Assembly (NCBI GenBank): GCA_017540645.1
Contig: JAFYAQ010000013.1
Span: forward strand, 79,334-143,333
Reading direction: 5' to 3'
DNA: 64,000 nucleotides
DNA from: Oscillospiraceae bacterium
GTDB taxonomy: Bacteria; Bacillota; Clostridia; Oscillospirales; Oscillospiraceae
Each line of letters begins with the position of its first letter. Positions within the stretch are counted from its first letter, which is position 1. The notes beneath the pieces are model-generated. The model had not been told where the DNA came from and searched no databases. It saw nothing but the letters and a program-made list of their open reading frames with translations. Both the position numbers and the translations under genes were made by a program. Shown in pieces: positions 1 through 7,634 of the stretch.

Positions 1-646
1 GGATATAGGATGGTTCGACGGTCAACCCATAGTCCGCCATTGCTTTTTGATATGCCGAAAGGCGCTCTCGGGACGTGGAAAGGCGCATTAATCCGGTTAT
101 AAAGCCAATTTTTTTGTTTCCCTGTTCAATCATTCGACAGACTCCGTCATAAATGGCGGAAAAGTCCTGAAGCATGACGCTGTCACAATTGGCGTTTTCC
201 AATGTGCGGTCAATCAATACAATCGGAAAATCGCTGGGAATGACAGCTTGAATTTCTCGAAAATCGACAAGAGTAGATGCCACGATTACACCGTCGACAA
301 TGCCGGAAGAGAGAAGATGGATGTTCTCCAATTCACGGCTGCTATCTTCTTTTGTATTGATGATGATTAGTTTGAAGCCATATTCCGCTAATACGTCCTC
401 GACGACTTCAATTATAAGCGCCCATACAGGGTTGGCTATATCGGGGACAATAAAGCCAACCAATTTTTTTTTCCCGGTTTTAAAAATTCTACCAATAGCA
501 TCCGGAGAATAACCCAGTTGTTTTATGCTCTCATGAACCCGAGCAGTTGTTTCTGGAGATACAAACCGTGTTTTATTGATTACGTGTGATACTGTGGCGA
601 CCGATACACCCGCATGATTGGCGACATCTCTCATGCTCACCTTCAT
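1..646 (-). CDS. LacI-family transcriptional regulator (partial, C-terminus off the window)
   Basis: About 215 residues are visible. The N-terminus is a LacI-type helix-turn-helix (MRDVANHAGVSVATVSHVIN, residues 5-24), followed by the hinge and the start of the periplasmic-binding-protein-like sensor domain (KKLVGFIVPDIANP). The family binds palindromic operators as dimers and is released by a small ligand. I place the start at the ATG at 646; a GAAAGG about 13 bases upstream is a weak ribosome site. The gene is divergent from the Ldh_2/Tct operon at 1188-7025, whose promoter carries LacI-like palindromes, so it is probably the local regulator of that operon (inference). The ligand is unknown, probably the transported carboxylate or a catabolite. 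Confidence 0.88.
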   Translation of the reverse strand, partial: MKVSMRDVANHAGVSVATVSHVINKTRFVSPETTARVHESIKQLGYSPDAIGRIFKTGKKKLVGFIVPDIANPVWALIIEVVEDVLAEYGFKLIIINTKEDSSRELENIHLLSSGIVDGVIVASTLVDFREIQAVIPSDFPIVLIDRTLENANCDSVMLQDFSAIYDGVCRMIEQGNKKIGFITGLMRLSTSRERLSAYQKAMADYGLTVEPSYI

Positions 647-928
647 TGATTTTTTCCATAACCTTTCATGGTAGTTAATCGTTTTCTTTATTTTAAGGGA
701 TGAAGAAACAACTGTCAAGTTAATCAAGATGATAAAATGATATTTGGCAACAACGTACAGAATGACGCCGTGCAAAGTCGCCAGAAATGTGATGTCATGT
801 TGCCATGGATAAAATGAGCCCTACGATTTGGAATTGATGCCCCGTATCTATATGCTGCAGACCCTGTACAACCTCTCGGACATGGCAACCGTGGCAGTGG
901 TCATAGACAGTTGAGCCTTTTCGGATAT

Positions 929-957
929 CTGTAAACGAAAAAAATCGTTTTCTACAG
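929..957. promoter_or_regulatory. Inverted repeat in the divergent intergenic region
   Basis: AAACGA (933-938) and TCGTTT (945-950) are perfect inverted arms separated by six A residues, with further partial symmetry outside. It could be an operator for the adjacent LacI regulator or a small hairpin. The rest of 647-1085 shows no gene that I can support. Confidence 0.4.
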
Positions 958-1085
958 ACAAATGACGATAATTTGACATCTTTTTGAGATCTTTGGCTTC
1001 AGGGAACTGCAAAATCTGCTATTGTACGGCGTTGCCCTATAAATAATACACAAAAACAAGAAAAAACTTTATTGAAAGATCACAA

Positions 1086-1148
1086 TTGACAATATGAATT
1101 TCTCAGGTGTATCATAAACACAACAGGTAAACGATTACGCAAACGTTT
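1086..1148 (+). promoter_or_regulatory. Promoter with two LacI-type operator palindromes for the Ldh_2/Tct operon
   Basis: TTGACA (1086-1091), an 18-base spacer and TATCAT (1110-1115) form a sigma-A-type promoter. Just downstream lie GTAAACGATTAC (1127-1138, one mismatched pair) and AAACGTTT (1141-1148, perfect). Both are centred on CG, as LacI-family operators usually are, with centres 12 bases apart. The position at or after the transcription start fits repression by the divergent LacI protein. Confidence 0.6.
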
Positions 1149-1187
1149 AAATATACTATGTTATGTAAAGAGAGGTACTTGTAATTT

Positions 1188-2249
1188 ATGGACATGCATA
1201 AGACGGAAATTGTGAATTTAAGCGGCGAGCAACTAAAACAGTGGGGGCGTCAGGCGCTCTCTATATGCAAAATGCCAGACGAAGAAAAAGAAATCATTTT
1301 GGATGTGCTGGTAACTACGAACCTTCGCGGGGTGGACACACACGGAATAAATTTGCTACCCCTTTACATTGAACGGTACAATGCGTTTCCCCCCAGGCCG
1401 ATCAAGGTGGAGAAGGACTTTGCGGCGGTATGCATGGTAGACGGAGGGGATAACCTTGGTACGGTCGTTTCACATCGCTGCATGGAGATGGCAATGGAGA
1501 AGGCATCCCAGTTTGGTGTTGGTGTCGTAATGGTATATAATTCCGGTCATTTTGGGGCAGCGGGACACTATACCTATCAGGCTGCGGAGAAAGGATATAT
1601 TGGTTACTGCTCGACAACAGCACTGGTGAATATGCCGGCATGGGGAGGCATGGACGAGATTGCCGGGAAAAATCCCTTCTCGATTTCTTTCCCCGGCGAC
1701 AAGTTCCCTGTCGTGCTGGACATTGCCTGCTCGGTAGCTGCTCGGCAGAAAGTGTTGACCGCAAGACGGGAAGGATGGAAGATTCCCGAAGGATGGGCTC
1801 TGGACAAAAACGGAAATCCCACGACTGATCCTAATGAAGCACTTGAGGGTGTTTTTCTGCCTATGGCTGAGCACAAGGGTATTGGCCTTGCCATGATGAT
1901 CGAGCTGCTTTGCGGCTGTTTGTGCCAGAGAGGATTTTCCATTGATGTGACGAATACGGATATCCTGACGGGACCTCAAAACATCTCTCACATGTTTGCA
2001 GCAATTGATCCCAAACGATTCCTGACAAAGGAAGAAATGGATAAACAGTGCGCATATATTTCTGAAAAGTTTCATAATGGTCGGCGCAGACCAGGAGTAG
2101 ACAAGCTTTATCTGCCGGGCGAGTTTGAGTGGGATGAGTATCAGAAGAGAACTGTTAACGGGATTCCTCTGGCCATGTCCCGTGTAAAAGAGCTGGATGC
2201 TTTCTCTGAAAAGATCGGTGTTGCAAAAGTAAGAGATATTCCCCGCTGA
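1188..2249 (+). CDS. Ldh_2 (malate/L-lactate/ureidoglycolate) family NAD(P)-dependent dehydrogenase
   Basis: This 353-residue protein belongs to the Ldh_2 family of cytosolic 2-hydroxyacid dehydrogenases (YbiC, AllD, ComC, DpkA types), which is unrelated to classical LDH. Visible family features are RGVDTHG (47-53), NSGHF with the catalytic-type His at 121, the IP-GWALD and PTTDP stretch, and the HKGIGLAMMIELLCG segment. The length is normal. A GAGAGG lies upstream of the ATG. It is the first gene of an operon with a TctCBA transporter, an RraA-like aldolase and an AroE-like enzyme, so it probably oxidises an imported 2-hydroxy acid or reduces its keto form. The exact substrate cannot be read from sequence. 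Confidence 0.88.
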   Translation: MDMHKTEIVNLSGEQLKQWGRQALSICKMPDEEKEIILDVLVTTNLRGVDTHGINLLPLYIERYNAFPPRPIKVEKDFAAVCMVDGGDNLGTVVSHRCMEMAMEKASQFGVGVVMVYNSGHFGAAGHYTYQAAEKGYIGYCSTTALVNMPAWGGMDEIAGKNPFSISFPGDKFPVVLDIACSVAARQKVLTARREGWKIPEGWALDKNGNPTTDPNEALEGVFLPMAEHKGIGLAMMIELLCGCLCQRGFSIDVTNTDILTGPQNISHMFAAIDPKRFLTKEEMDKQCAYISEKFHNGRRRPGVDKLYLPGEFEWDEYQKRTVNGIPLAMSRVKELDAFSEKIGVAKVRDIPR

Positions 2250-2296
2250 AAGAACAATTAGTTTATAGCAAACCTAAAACAAAAGGAGGAAATATT

Positions 2297-3400
2297 ATGA
2301 AAAAGAAGCTTTGCGTATTTCTCGTGCTCGCGATGATGCTCGGCCTGCTTGCTGGTTGTGGGCAGAGCGGGAATGTAAGTCAGGATCAAGGTGCAGCTCA
2401 GCAGGAAAGTGCGGAGAGTGTAAGTCAGGATCAAGGTGTAGCTCCGGAAGAGAGTGCGGAGGATGTAAGTGCAACTCAGGAAAAGAGTGTGGAATGGCCT
2501 ACCGCCACTGTTGCGCTGTATCAGCCTACCGCTGGTGGCGGTACCATTGATGCTTCTATCCGTGTAATGGGCACCTATATTCAGGATAAGACTGGGAAGC
2601 CTTTTTCCTATGTCTGCACGACGGCAGGAAATGGTGCTGTGGCCTTTGAAAGCGTTCGAAATGCCGCACCCGATGGCAACACCATCTTAGTGTCTCACCT
2701 GGTGTTTTATGTAAAGTACCTGTTTGGCATGTATGACAAGAATCCTGTGGAGGACTTCAATGTCGTGTGCGCCATGCCTGCTGCCAATCCCTATGCAATC
2801 CTAGTTCGCTCCGATTCTCCCTATCAGACTGCAGATGATCTGGCCAAGGCAATCCGTGAAAATCCCAACACGGTGACTTGCGGTCTGGAGCTGGGCGGCA
2901 CCTCTCACATGATGGCCGGCATGTTCGCAATGGACGCGGGCGGTGCGTTTAAGTTTGTGGAGGCCGGCGGCACTAACACTAAGCTGCCTGCTCTTCAGGC
3001 CGGCAACATTGACGTTACGTTCTGCTCCATTACTGACTCCAGACAGTATGTGGAAAGCGGCGAGCTCCGGTCACTGGGTGCACTGACCGAGGATGGTAAA
3101 CCCGATCCCATGTATCCCGACTGGCCTACTCTGGTGGAGATGGGATATCCCAACTGCAAGTGGGGCGTTCCTCTGATTGTGTATGCCCCCAAGGACACTC
3201 CTGAAGAGATCTGCCAGGCTATCTTTGACCAGTTCAAAGAGGCTTGCAATAATCCCGAAAGCAGTGCTATGTTTGATGAGATGAATCAGCCCACCTACTG
3301 CTTGGAGAGCATAGAGGCCTCTCGCGCCTATGCTCAGGAGAAGCTGGATACCCTTACTCAGGTGGCCGATGCCATTGGCATGCTTAATATTATCAAATAA
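2297..3400 (+). CDS. tctC: Tripartite tricarboxylate transporter substrate-binding lipoprotein (TctC/Bug family)
   Basis: This 367-residue protein has a lipoprotein signal peptide with Cys21 in the lipobox LLAGC, an acidic Ser/Gln-rich linker, then the Bug fold with the typical GGGTIDASIRVMG start and GGTSHMMAG motif. It is the extracellular receptor that hands a carboxylate to TctAB. An AGGAGG lies 8 bases before the ATG. The linker holds an imperfect tandem repeat: VSQDQG occurs twice and also shows as near-identical DNA, a sign of recent duplication in a disordered spacer. tctB and tctA follow directly. Confidence 0.93.
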   Translation: MKKKLCVFLVLAMMLGLLAGCGQSGNVSQDQGAAQQESAESVSQDQGVAPEESAEDVSATQEKSVEWPTATVALYQPTAGGGTIDASIRVMGTYIQDKTGKPFSYVCTTAGNGAVAFESVRNAAPDGNTILVSHLVFYVKYLFGMYDKNPVEDFNVVCAMPAANPYAILVRSDSPYQTADDLAKAIRENPNTVTCGLELGGTSHMMAGMFAMDAGGAFKFVEAGGTNTKLPALQAGNIDVTFCSITDSRQYVESGELRSLGALTEDGKPDPMYPDWPTLVEMGYPNCKWGVPLIVYAPKDTPEEICQAIFDQFKEACNNPESSAMFDEMNQPTYCLESIEASRAYAQEKLDTLTQVADAIGMLNIIK

Positions 3401-3494
3401 TCTGTTATAAAGTGGAATGTGCGGATGGCAGAGGGATTATTATGAACTCTGTCCATCCGCACCTTTGATTTCATCCTAAAAAGGAGGATATGGC

Positions 3495-3959
3495 TTGAAG
3501 AAGCGGTTTAAGCGAGACCAGCTGTTTGGGCTGTGTATCATCCTGCTGGGCGTTTTTTGCTTGGCAGTTCTCCCCACGATTAAGCCTGTAATTGCCGTAG
3601 ACCCGAATGACGCGGGCCCCAAGTTTTTTCCAAAGTTAATTGCCATTGGTTTGATTATTTGCGGCGCATGTATGATCATAATGCCAGACGAGGATGGCGT
3701 GCCTTACTTGAATAAAGAACAGTGGATCAACATTGCAAAATACTTTGGCCTTTTAATCCTGTATATTGGCGGCCTGTATTTTGTTGGTTTTTTGATCTCT
3801 ACGCCGATTTGTTTGTTCTTAATGATCAATATGCTTGCGGAGGTGCCGGTTAAGAAAGTGATAGCGGGTCTGTACTCCATCGTATTGACACTGTTTATTT
3901 ACCTGGCATTCACTAAGATATTGGTCATTATCCTGCCGAGAGGGCTTCTGTTTACCTAA
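3495..3959 (+). CDS. tctB: Tripartite tricarboxylate transporter small membrane subunit TctB
   Basis: This 154-residue protein has four predicted membrane helices and the TctB pattern: an N-terminal helix, a periplasmic loop with DPNDAGPKFFPK, then three more helices. TctB partners TctA in sodium- or proton-driven carboxylate uptake. I use the TTG at 3495, seven bases after AAGGAGG. The nearer ATG at 3490 reads only ATG-GCT-TGA and cannot start the protein. The gene ends 14 bases before tctA. Confidence 0.88.
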   Translation: MKKRFKRDQLFGLCIILLGVFCLAVLPTIKPVIAVDPNDAGPKFFPKLIAIGLIICGACMIIMPDEDGVPYLNKEQWINIAKYFGLLILYIGGLYFVGFLISTPICLFLMINMLAEVPVKKVIAGLYSIVLTLFIYLAFTKILVIILPRGLLFT

Positions 3960-3973
3960 GGAGGGAATGCTCA

Positions 3974-5494
3974 GTGGAATACATCATTCAATCATTTCAA
4001 ACGTTGATTACACCTACCTGTATCGGGCTGATGTTGTTCGGTACAGCAATGGGCGTTATTTTTGGTGCAATTCCTGGTCTGAATGCCACAATCGGAATGA
4101 CCCTGATGCTCCCGTTTACGTTTAAGATGGAACCGGAGATGGGAATTGCAGTGCTGATGGGGATTTATATCGGTGGTGTCTCCGGCGGCTTTATTTCTGC
4201 GACATTGGTAGGTATCCCCGGTACCAATGCCTCAATCGCTACATGCTACGATGCATATCCCATGAGTCAACGTGGCGACACGGTCAGAGCTTTGGGCACT
4301 GGCGCTGTAGCCTCCTTTATAGGTACCTTCATAAGCGCATTTTTTGCCATGTTCCTTGTGCGGTATTTGTCCAAAGTGGCCGTTATGCTAGGCCCGTGGG
4401 AGTATTTTTCACTCTGTTTTTGCGCAATTGGGTTGATTATCGCCCTGTCCGAAGAAAACATATTCAAAGGAATGGCGTCTGCATTGATTGGTATGTTCGT
4501 GGCTACGATTGGGGCTTCGCCCATTGATGCATCATTTCGTTTCACATTTGGCTCTATCAACCTGATCAGTGGTGTGGATTTGATTGCCATGATGCTGGGT
4601 ATCTTTGCAATTAAACTGATTGCGGTTAATTTTGCGAGAGGAACCCAGAAAATGCCCGAAATCAAAAAAGTTCGGATGAAAGGATTTGGGATCACAAAGG
4701 AAGATCTTAAGGGGAATTGGTTCAATATTCTGCGCTCATTCTTCTTAGGGATGTGGATCGGCTTTTTGCCTGGACTGGGGGGAGGTATATCCAATATGGT
4801 CGCATATGGCCAGGCGAAGCGTGCCTCCAAGCACCCTGAAGAATTTGGAAAGGGCTGTGTTGACGGTGTGTGGGCATCTGAGGTGTCAAACAATTCCACG
4901 ATTGGTGGCGCATTGATTCCTATGCTCTCTCTCGGCGTTCCTGGAGACAACCTATCTGCACTGCTGATGAGCGGGCTGATGGTGCATGGAATTGCCTGCG
5001 GTCCTCTGTTGATCTATGACCGGCCTGCACTGGTATACACTGTATTCCTGGGTGCAATTTTTGCCAGTATTTACACCCTGTTAATGCAGTATTATGGAAT
5101 GAGAGTTTTCCCCAACCTCTTAAGAACCCCGTACCATTATCTGTATTCCTCGATCATCTTTATCTGCTTTATGGGCGCATTTAGTTCCAACTATACATTG
5201 TTTAATTGTGGACTTGTTCTAGTGTTTGGTATCATTTCGGTGCTACTCACTTATGGTGGATTCCCTATCGCGCCCCTTATTCTCGGTTTTATAGTCAGTC
5301 CGCTATTGGAGAAAAATCTCCGAATGGGCTTGACATACACAGATAAAGGTTTTTTGCCGTTTATCACACGTCCGATTTCTGGTGCATTTCTTCTGGTTGC
5401 GGTAGTGAGTTTGGCTTTGGCTTTGCGCGATCGAAGAAAAGCACAAAGGAAAGCTCGGGAGACAAAGGATGCGGAAGAAATGGGGGATCAGTAA
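3974..5494 (+). CDS. tctA: Tripartite tricarboxylate transporter large permease TctA
   Basis: This 506-residue integral membrane protein has about ten to twelve hydrophobic segments. Glycine-rich TctA signatures are present: GAIPGLNATIGMT near residue 32, and GIPGTNASIA and GLGGGISNMVAYGQA further on. It is the transport channel of the TctCBA system. It starts at GTG (3974) after an AAGGAGGG. Its 3' end abuts the next gene, whose ATG lies one base after the stop codon, so the two are probably translationally coupled. Confidence 0.93.
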   Translation: MEYIIQSFQTLITPTCIGLMLFGTAMGVIFGAIPGLNATIGMTLMLPFTFKMEPEMGIAVLMGIYIGGVSGGFISATLVGIPGTNASIATCYDAYPMSQRGDTVRALGTGAVASFIGTFISAFFAMFLVRYLSKVAVMLGPWEYFSLCFCAIGLIIALSEENIFKGMASALIGMFVATIGASPIDASFRFTFGSINLISGVDLIAMMLGIFAIKLIAVNFARGTQKMPEIKKVRMKGFGITKEDLKGNWFNILRSFFLGMWIGFLPGLGGGISNMVAYGQAKRASKHPEEFGKGCVDGVWASEVSNNSTIGGALIPMLSLGVPGDNLSALLMSGLMVHGIACGPLLIYDRPALVYTVFLGAIFASIYTLLMQYYGMRVFPNLLRTPYHYLYSSIIFICFMGAFSSNYTLFNCGLVLVFGIISVLLTYGGFPIAPLILGFIVSPLLEKNLRMGLTYTDKGFLPFITRPISGAFLLVAVVSLALALRDRRKAQRKARETKDAEEMGDQ

Positions 5495-5495
5495 G

Positions 5496-6149
5496 ATGAA
5501 TCTATTAGAAAAAATTGCATTCTTAAAAGAAGCAGGAACTGGGCCTGTCACAGATGCGTTAACGGCTCTTGGAATTGGCGAATGGATGGCCAACGTGCAT
5601 CCCGCCAATGTTTCAGAGAGAATGGCTGGTCAGGCGTTTCCAATCCAGTATGAGTATGTGGAGGCAGGACAAGATTGTTTTCCCAATATGTGGAAAGTGA
5701 TTGGCGTCTGCCAGAAGGGTCGCATTATCGTAGCATCGGCACGAGATCCGATGGCGGTGACTGGCAGTCATGTTATTCTTGGCACAAAAATGTATGGAGC
5801 AACGGGATTCTTGGTAGATAGCGCCGTTCGCGATTATGAAGAATCCGAACAGATGGATTATCCGGTTTTTTGTCGGGGAGGCGAGGCCAAGCACGCGCCG
5901 AAAAACCACAAGGTCACGGCCGTTAATGTGCCTATTGTTTGTGCGGGGGCAAAGGTAAACCCTGGTGATTTTATTGTTGGAGATCGGGATGGCGTGGTAG
6001 TAATTCCGGAACAAGAGATTGACCGTGTGATCTATCAGATGGAATTGGTGCTGGATGTAGAGCAGCGAGAACTGAATGCGATCAAGACTGGGCGCTCTCT
6101 GGAAGAAATCATGTCCATTGGAGCAGAAAAGTCACATATTAGACTGTAG
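5496..6149 (+). CDS. RraA-family aldolase/decarboxylase-like protein
   Basis: From ATG 5496 the protein is 217 residues, the normal RraA length. It shows the family signatures GATGFLVDSAVRD and GDFIVGDRDGVVVIP. This fold covers 4-hydroxy-4-methyl-2-oxoglutarate/4-carboxy-4-hydroxy-2-oxoadipate aldolases, oxaloacetate decarboxylases and the RNase E regulator RraA. In a catabolic operon of a Clostridium relative the aldolase or decarboxylase role is the likely one. An in-frame upstream start at 5469 would overlap tctA; I prefer 5496 because it aligns with family N-termini. With the neighbouring Ldh_2 and AroE-like enzymes it suggests breakdown of a branched or cyclic hydroxy acid (inference). 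Confidence 0.82.
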   Translation: MNLLEKIAFLKEAGTGPVTDALTALGIGEWMANVHPANVSERMAGQAFPIQYEYVEAGQDCFPNMWKVIGVCQKGRIIVASARDPMAVTGSHVILGTKMYGATGFLVDSAVRDYEESEQMDYPVFCRGGEAKHAPKNHKVTAVNVPIVCAGAKVNPGDFIVGDRDGVVVIPEQEIDRVIYQMELVLDVEQRELNAIKTGRSLEEIMSIGAEKSHIRL

Positions 6150-6164
6150 AAAGAAGAAAGTCAA

Positions 6165-7025
6165 ATGGGAAAATGTTATCGGTCTGAATTGGTTGGAGCA
6201 TTTGGCTGTCCTATTGATGAAAACCCAACCGGAGTTATGGAAGAAGCCGCATTTCGTGAAAAAGGGCTTGATTATCGCTATCTTACTGTTAAAGTCCAAA
6301 AAGAAGACCTTGAAGCTGCTATGAACGGTGTTCGGGCATTCCAGATGAAGGGGATCAATTTAACAATCCCCCACAAAGTGGAAGTGCTTAAATACTTGGA
6401 CGAACTCTCAGAAGCGGCAGAGATTATCGGTGCAGTTAATTTGGTAGTAAACCGCGATGGCAAGCTCTGGGGCGATAATACGGACGGGAAAGGGTTCTTG
6501 ACTGCGCTGAGAGAAGCGGGAGAAGATCCAAAAGGCAAAAACATTACTATTTTAGGTGCTGGCGGTGCTGCTCGTGCAATTAGTGTGGAGTGTGCTTTGG
6601 CTGGAGCGAAAACAATTACTATATGCAACGTTAAACGAGACCAGGGAATAATCCTGTGCGATTTGCTGAACAAGCGCACTCCGACAAAAGCGAACTATGT
6701 TATATGGGATGGACCAATAACGATTCCACACCACACGGATATTTTAGTTAATGCAACTTCGGTTGGTTTATATCCTCATGTGGATCAACGGCCAGATATC
6801 AATTACGATAGCATCAAAGCCAATATGGTAGTATGTGATGTGATTTTTAATGATCCCAATACATTGTTTTTGCAGGAGGCGGAAAAACGAGGGGCAAAAA
6901 CAGTAAACGGATTAGGAATGCTGGTCAATCAGGGAGCTTTAAACTTTCAACTTTGGACAGGAGTGGAAGCGCCTAAGGAAATCATGGTGCAAACGTTGAA
7001 GCATGAATTCTGTCTGGATGATTAA
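6165..7025 (+). CDS. Shikimate/quinate dehydrogenase-like protein (YdiB/AroE family)
   Basis: This 286-residue protein keeps both catalytic residues of the family: Lys71 in NLTIPHK and Asp107 in NTDGKG. The dinucleotide-binding GAGGAARAI (131-139) is followed by NVKRDQG, closer to YdiB (NAD or NADP) than to the NRT motif of strictly NADP-dependent AroE. The C-terminal NGLGMLVNQGA is typical. In a catabolic operon behind a carboxylate transporter it more likely oxidises quinate, shikimate or a similar alicyclic acid than serves aromatic synthesis. It is the last gene before the apparent island edge. Confidence 0.87.
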   Translation: MGKCYRSELVGAFGCPIDENPTGVMEEAAFREKGLDYRYLTVKVQKEDLEAAMNGVRAFQMKGINLTIPHKVEVLKYLDELSEAAEIIGAVNLVVNRDGKLWGDNTDGKGFLTALREAGEDPKGKNITILGAGGAARAISVECALAGAKTITICNVKRDQGIILCDLLNKRTPTKANYVIWDGPITIPHHTDILVNATSVGLYPHVDQRPDINYDSIKANMVVCDVIFNDPNTLFLQEAEKRGAKTVNGLGMLVNQGALNFQLWTGVEAPKEIMVQTLKHEFCLDD

Positions 7026-7261
7026 AAAGGTTTTTAATCCTATGCGCAACCGCGTCAATCTGGATCGGAATCCGCGTTTCCGCCGGGAGGGCCTCGGCCC
7101 GGATGGAGGCGTCGATGAGAGGCGAACGTGAGTACGCAAAGCTTTGAGCGCACCATGCATAATGAAGCTACCGGAATTGTCGGTTTGACGTTTGACCGGC
7201 TCTGAAGGGAAAGGGGGAGCGATCCCCGAAACAAGCGTCTGCGCCCGGAGAAGTTCCCCTT
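7026..7261 (+). other. Non-coding GC-rich stretch between aroE-like gene and tmRNA 3' end
   Basis: No credible gene is visible. It contains hairpin-forming sequence (7084-7103, and GGGG/CCCC arms near 7214-7228) and, at 7105-7111, GGAGGCG, an exact complement of the acceptor strand at 7294-7300. I see neither a tmRNA tag reading frame nor the conserved 5' tmRNA D-loop, so this is either decayed ssrA sequence or the end of the inserted element. Confidence 0.35.
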
Positions 7262-7304
7262 GAAGCGTTTTCGGACGGGAGTTCAACTCTCCCCGCCTCC
7301 ACCA
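7262..7304 (+). ncRNA. ssrA: tmRNA (ssrA) 3'-end fragment, candidate island attachment site
   Basis: The stretch reads as the 3' end of a tmRNA. It has the TTTTCGGAC entry, a five-pair T stem (GGGAG 7277-7281 with CTCCC 7289-7293), the loop TTCAACT, the acceptor strand CGCCTCC (7294-7300), discriminator A and an encoded CCA (7302-7304). The E. coli tmRNA 3' end has the same TTTCGGAC and TTCAACT elements. I cannot find the matching 5' half, D-loop or tag frame upstream. The simplest reading is a 3' remnant left when an element integrated at ssrA; such events restore the gene at the other junction. Confidence 0.55.
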
Positions 7305-7311
7305 ACAAAAA

Positions 7312-7346
7312 GGGGCTGTAGCAAAATGAAAATTTTGCGCAGCCCC
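7312..7346. terminator. Long hairpin at the IS end
   Basis: GGGGCTG (7312-7318) pairs with CAGCCCC (7340-7346), and the inner arms GCAAAAT (7321-7327) and ATTTTGC (7332-7338) close over a four-base loop. It could terminate transcription in either direction, or it may simply reflect the IS terminal repeat plus a nearby inverted copy. Confidence 0.45.
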
Positions 7347-7372
7347 ATTTTCATATCCGTAGGAAAGAAAAA

Positions 7373-7409
7373 GCGCAGTTTTTGACCCCCCTGTGGTGGA
7401 AAACTGCGC
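7373..7409. repeat. Inverted repeat inside the IS remnant
   Basis: GCGCAGTTTT (7373-7382) and AAAACTGCGC (7400-7409) are perfect ten-base inverted arms with a 17-base loop. It lies downstream of the broken transposase end and may be that element's terminator. Confidence 0.5.
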
Positions 7410-7475
7410 AAAAACATCCGGAGCACGCCTTTATTCGCCTGCTCTGAGTGGTCAAATATTCGTTTTTGTTGAAAA

Positions 7476-7574
7476 TTAAGCGGATTCTATTTTGAACAGC
7501 TGCGTTCCAGTACGTTTTTTCTGCATCTTGGAGTGCAGCTTGTTCACATTGTAGGCCATTGCTAAAACCGCTTT
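7476..7574 (-). pseudogene. C-terminal fragment of an IS1182-type transposase
   Basis: In one minus-strand frame, 32 residues end at a TAA (7476-7478) and read LAMAYNVNKLHSKMQKKRTG followed by TQLF. This matches the conserved tail of IS1182-family transposases (AHNINKLH...GRTGTHLF type). An in-frame TGA at 7575-7577 cuts the frame upstream. Short overlapping frames here are not real genes. Confidence 0.55.
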
Positions 7575-7634
7575 TCAGGGAGGAGACATGCCGCCCTTCA
7601 ATCCACGAAAAACGCACTTTTTGCTCTCCCTCAT

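Larger units (their letters stand above)
7306..7620 (-). mobile_element. IS1182-family insertion sequence remnant
   Basis: Read on the minus strand, this stretch ends with the TTTTGC-TACAGCCCC type of terminal repeat found in IS1182-like elements (at 7312-7326). It also carries the last codons of a matching transposase. Nothing upstream of about 7620 looks like transposase, so most of the element has been lost. It lies directly after the tmRNA CCA end. Confidence 0.5.

Noticed and set aside
7026..7304. Complete tmRNA gene
   Set aside because: The 3' end is clear, but no conserved 5' D-loop or standard tag reading frame is visible before it, and about 350 bases upstream would reach into the intact dehydrogenase gene. 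Kept only as a 3' fragment.
7351..7617. Minus-strand 88-residue frame as a gene
   Set aside because: It is in a different frame from the transposase tail and spans hairpins and the broken IS; no ribosome site.
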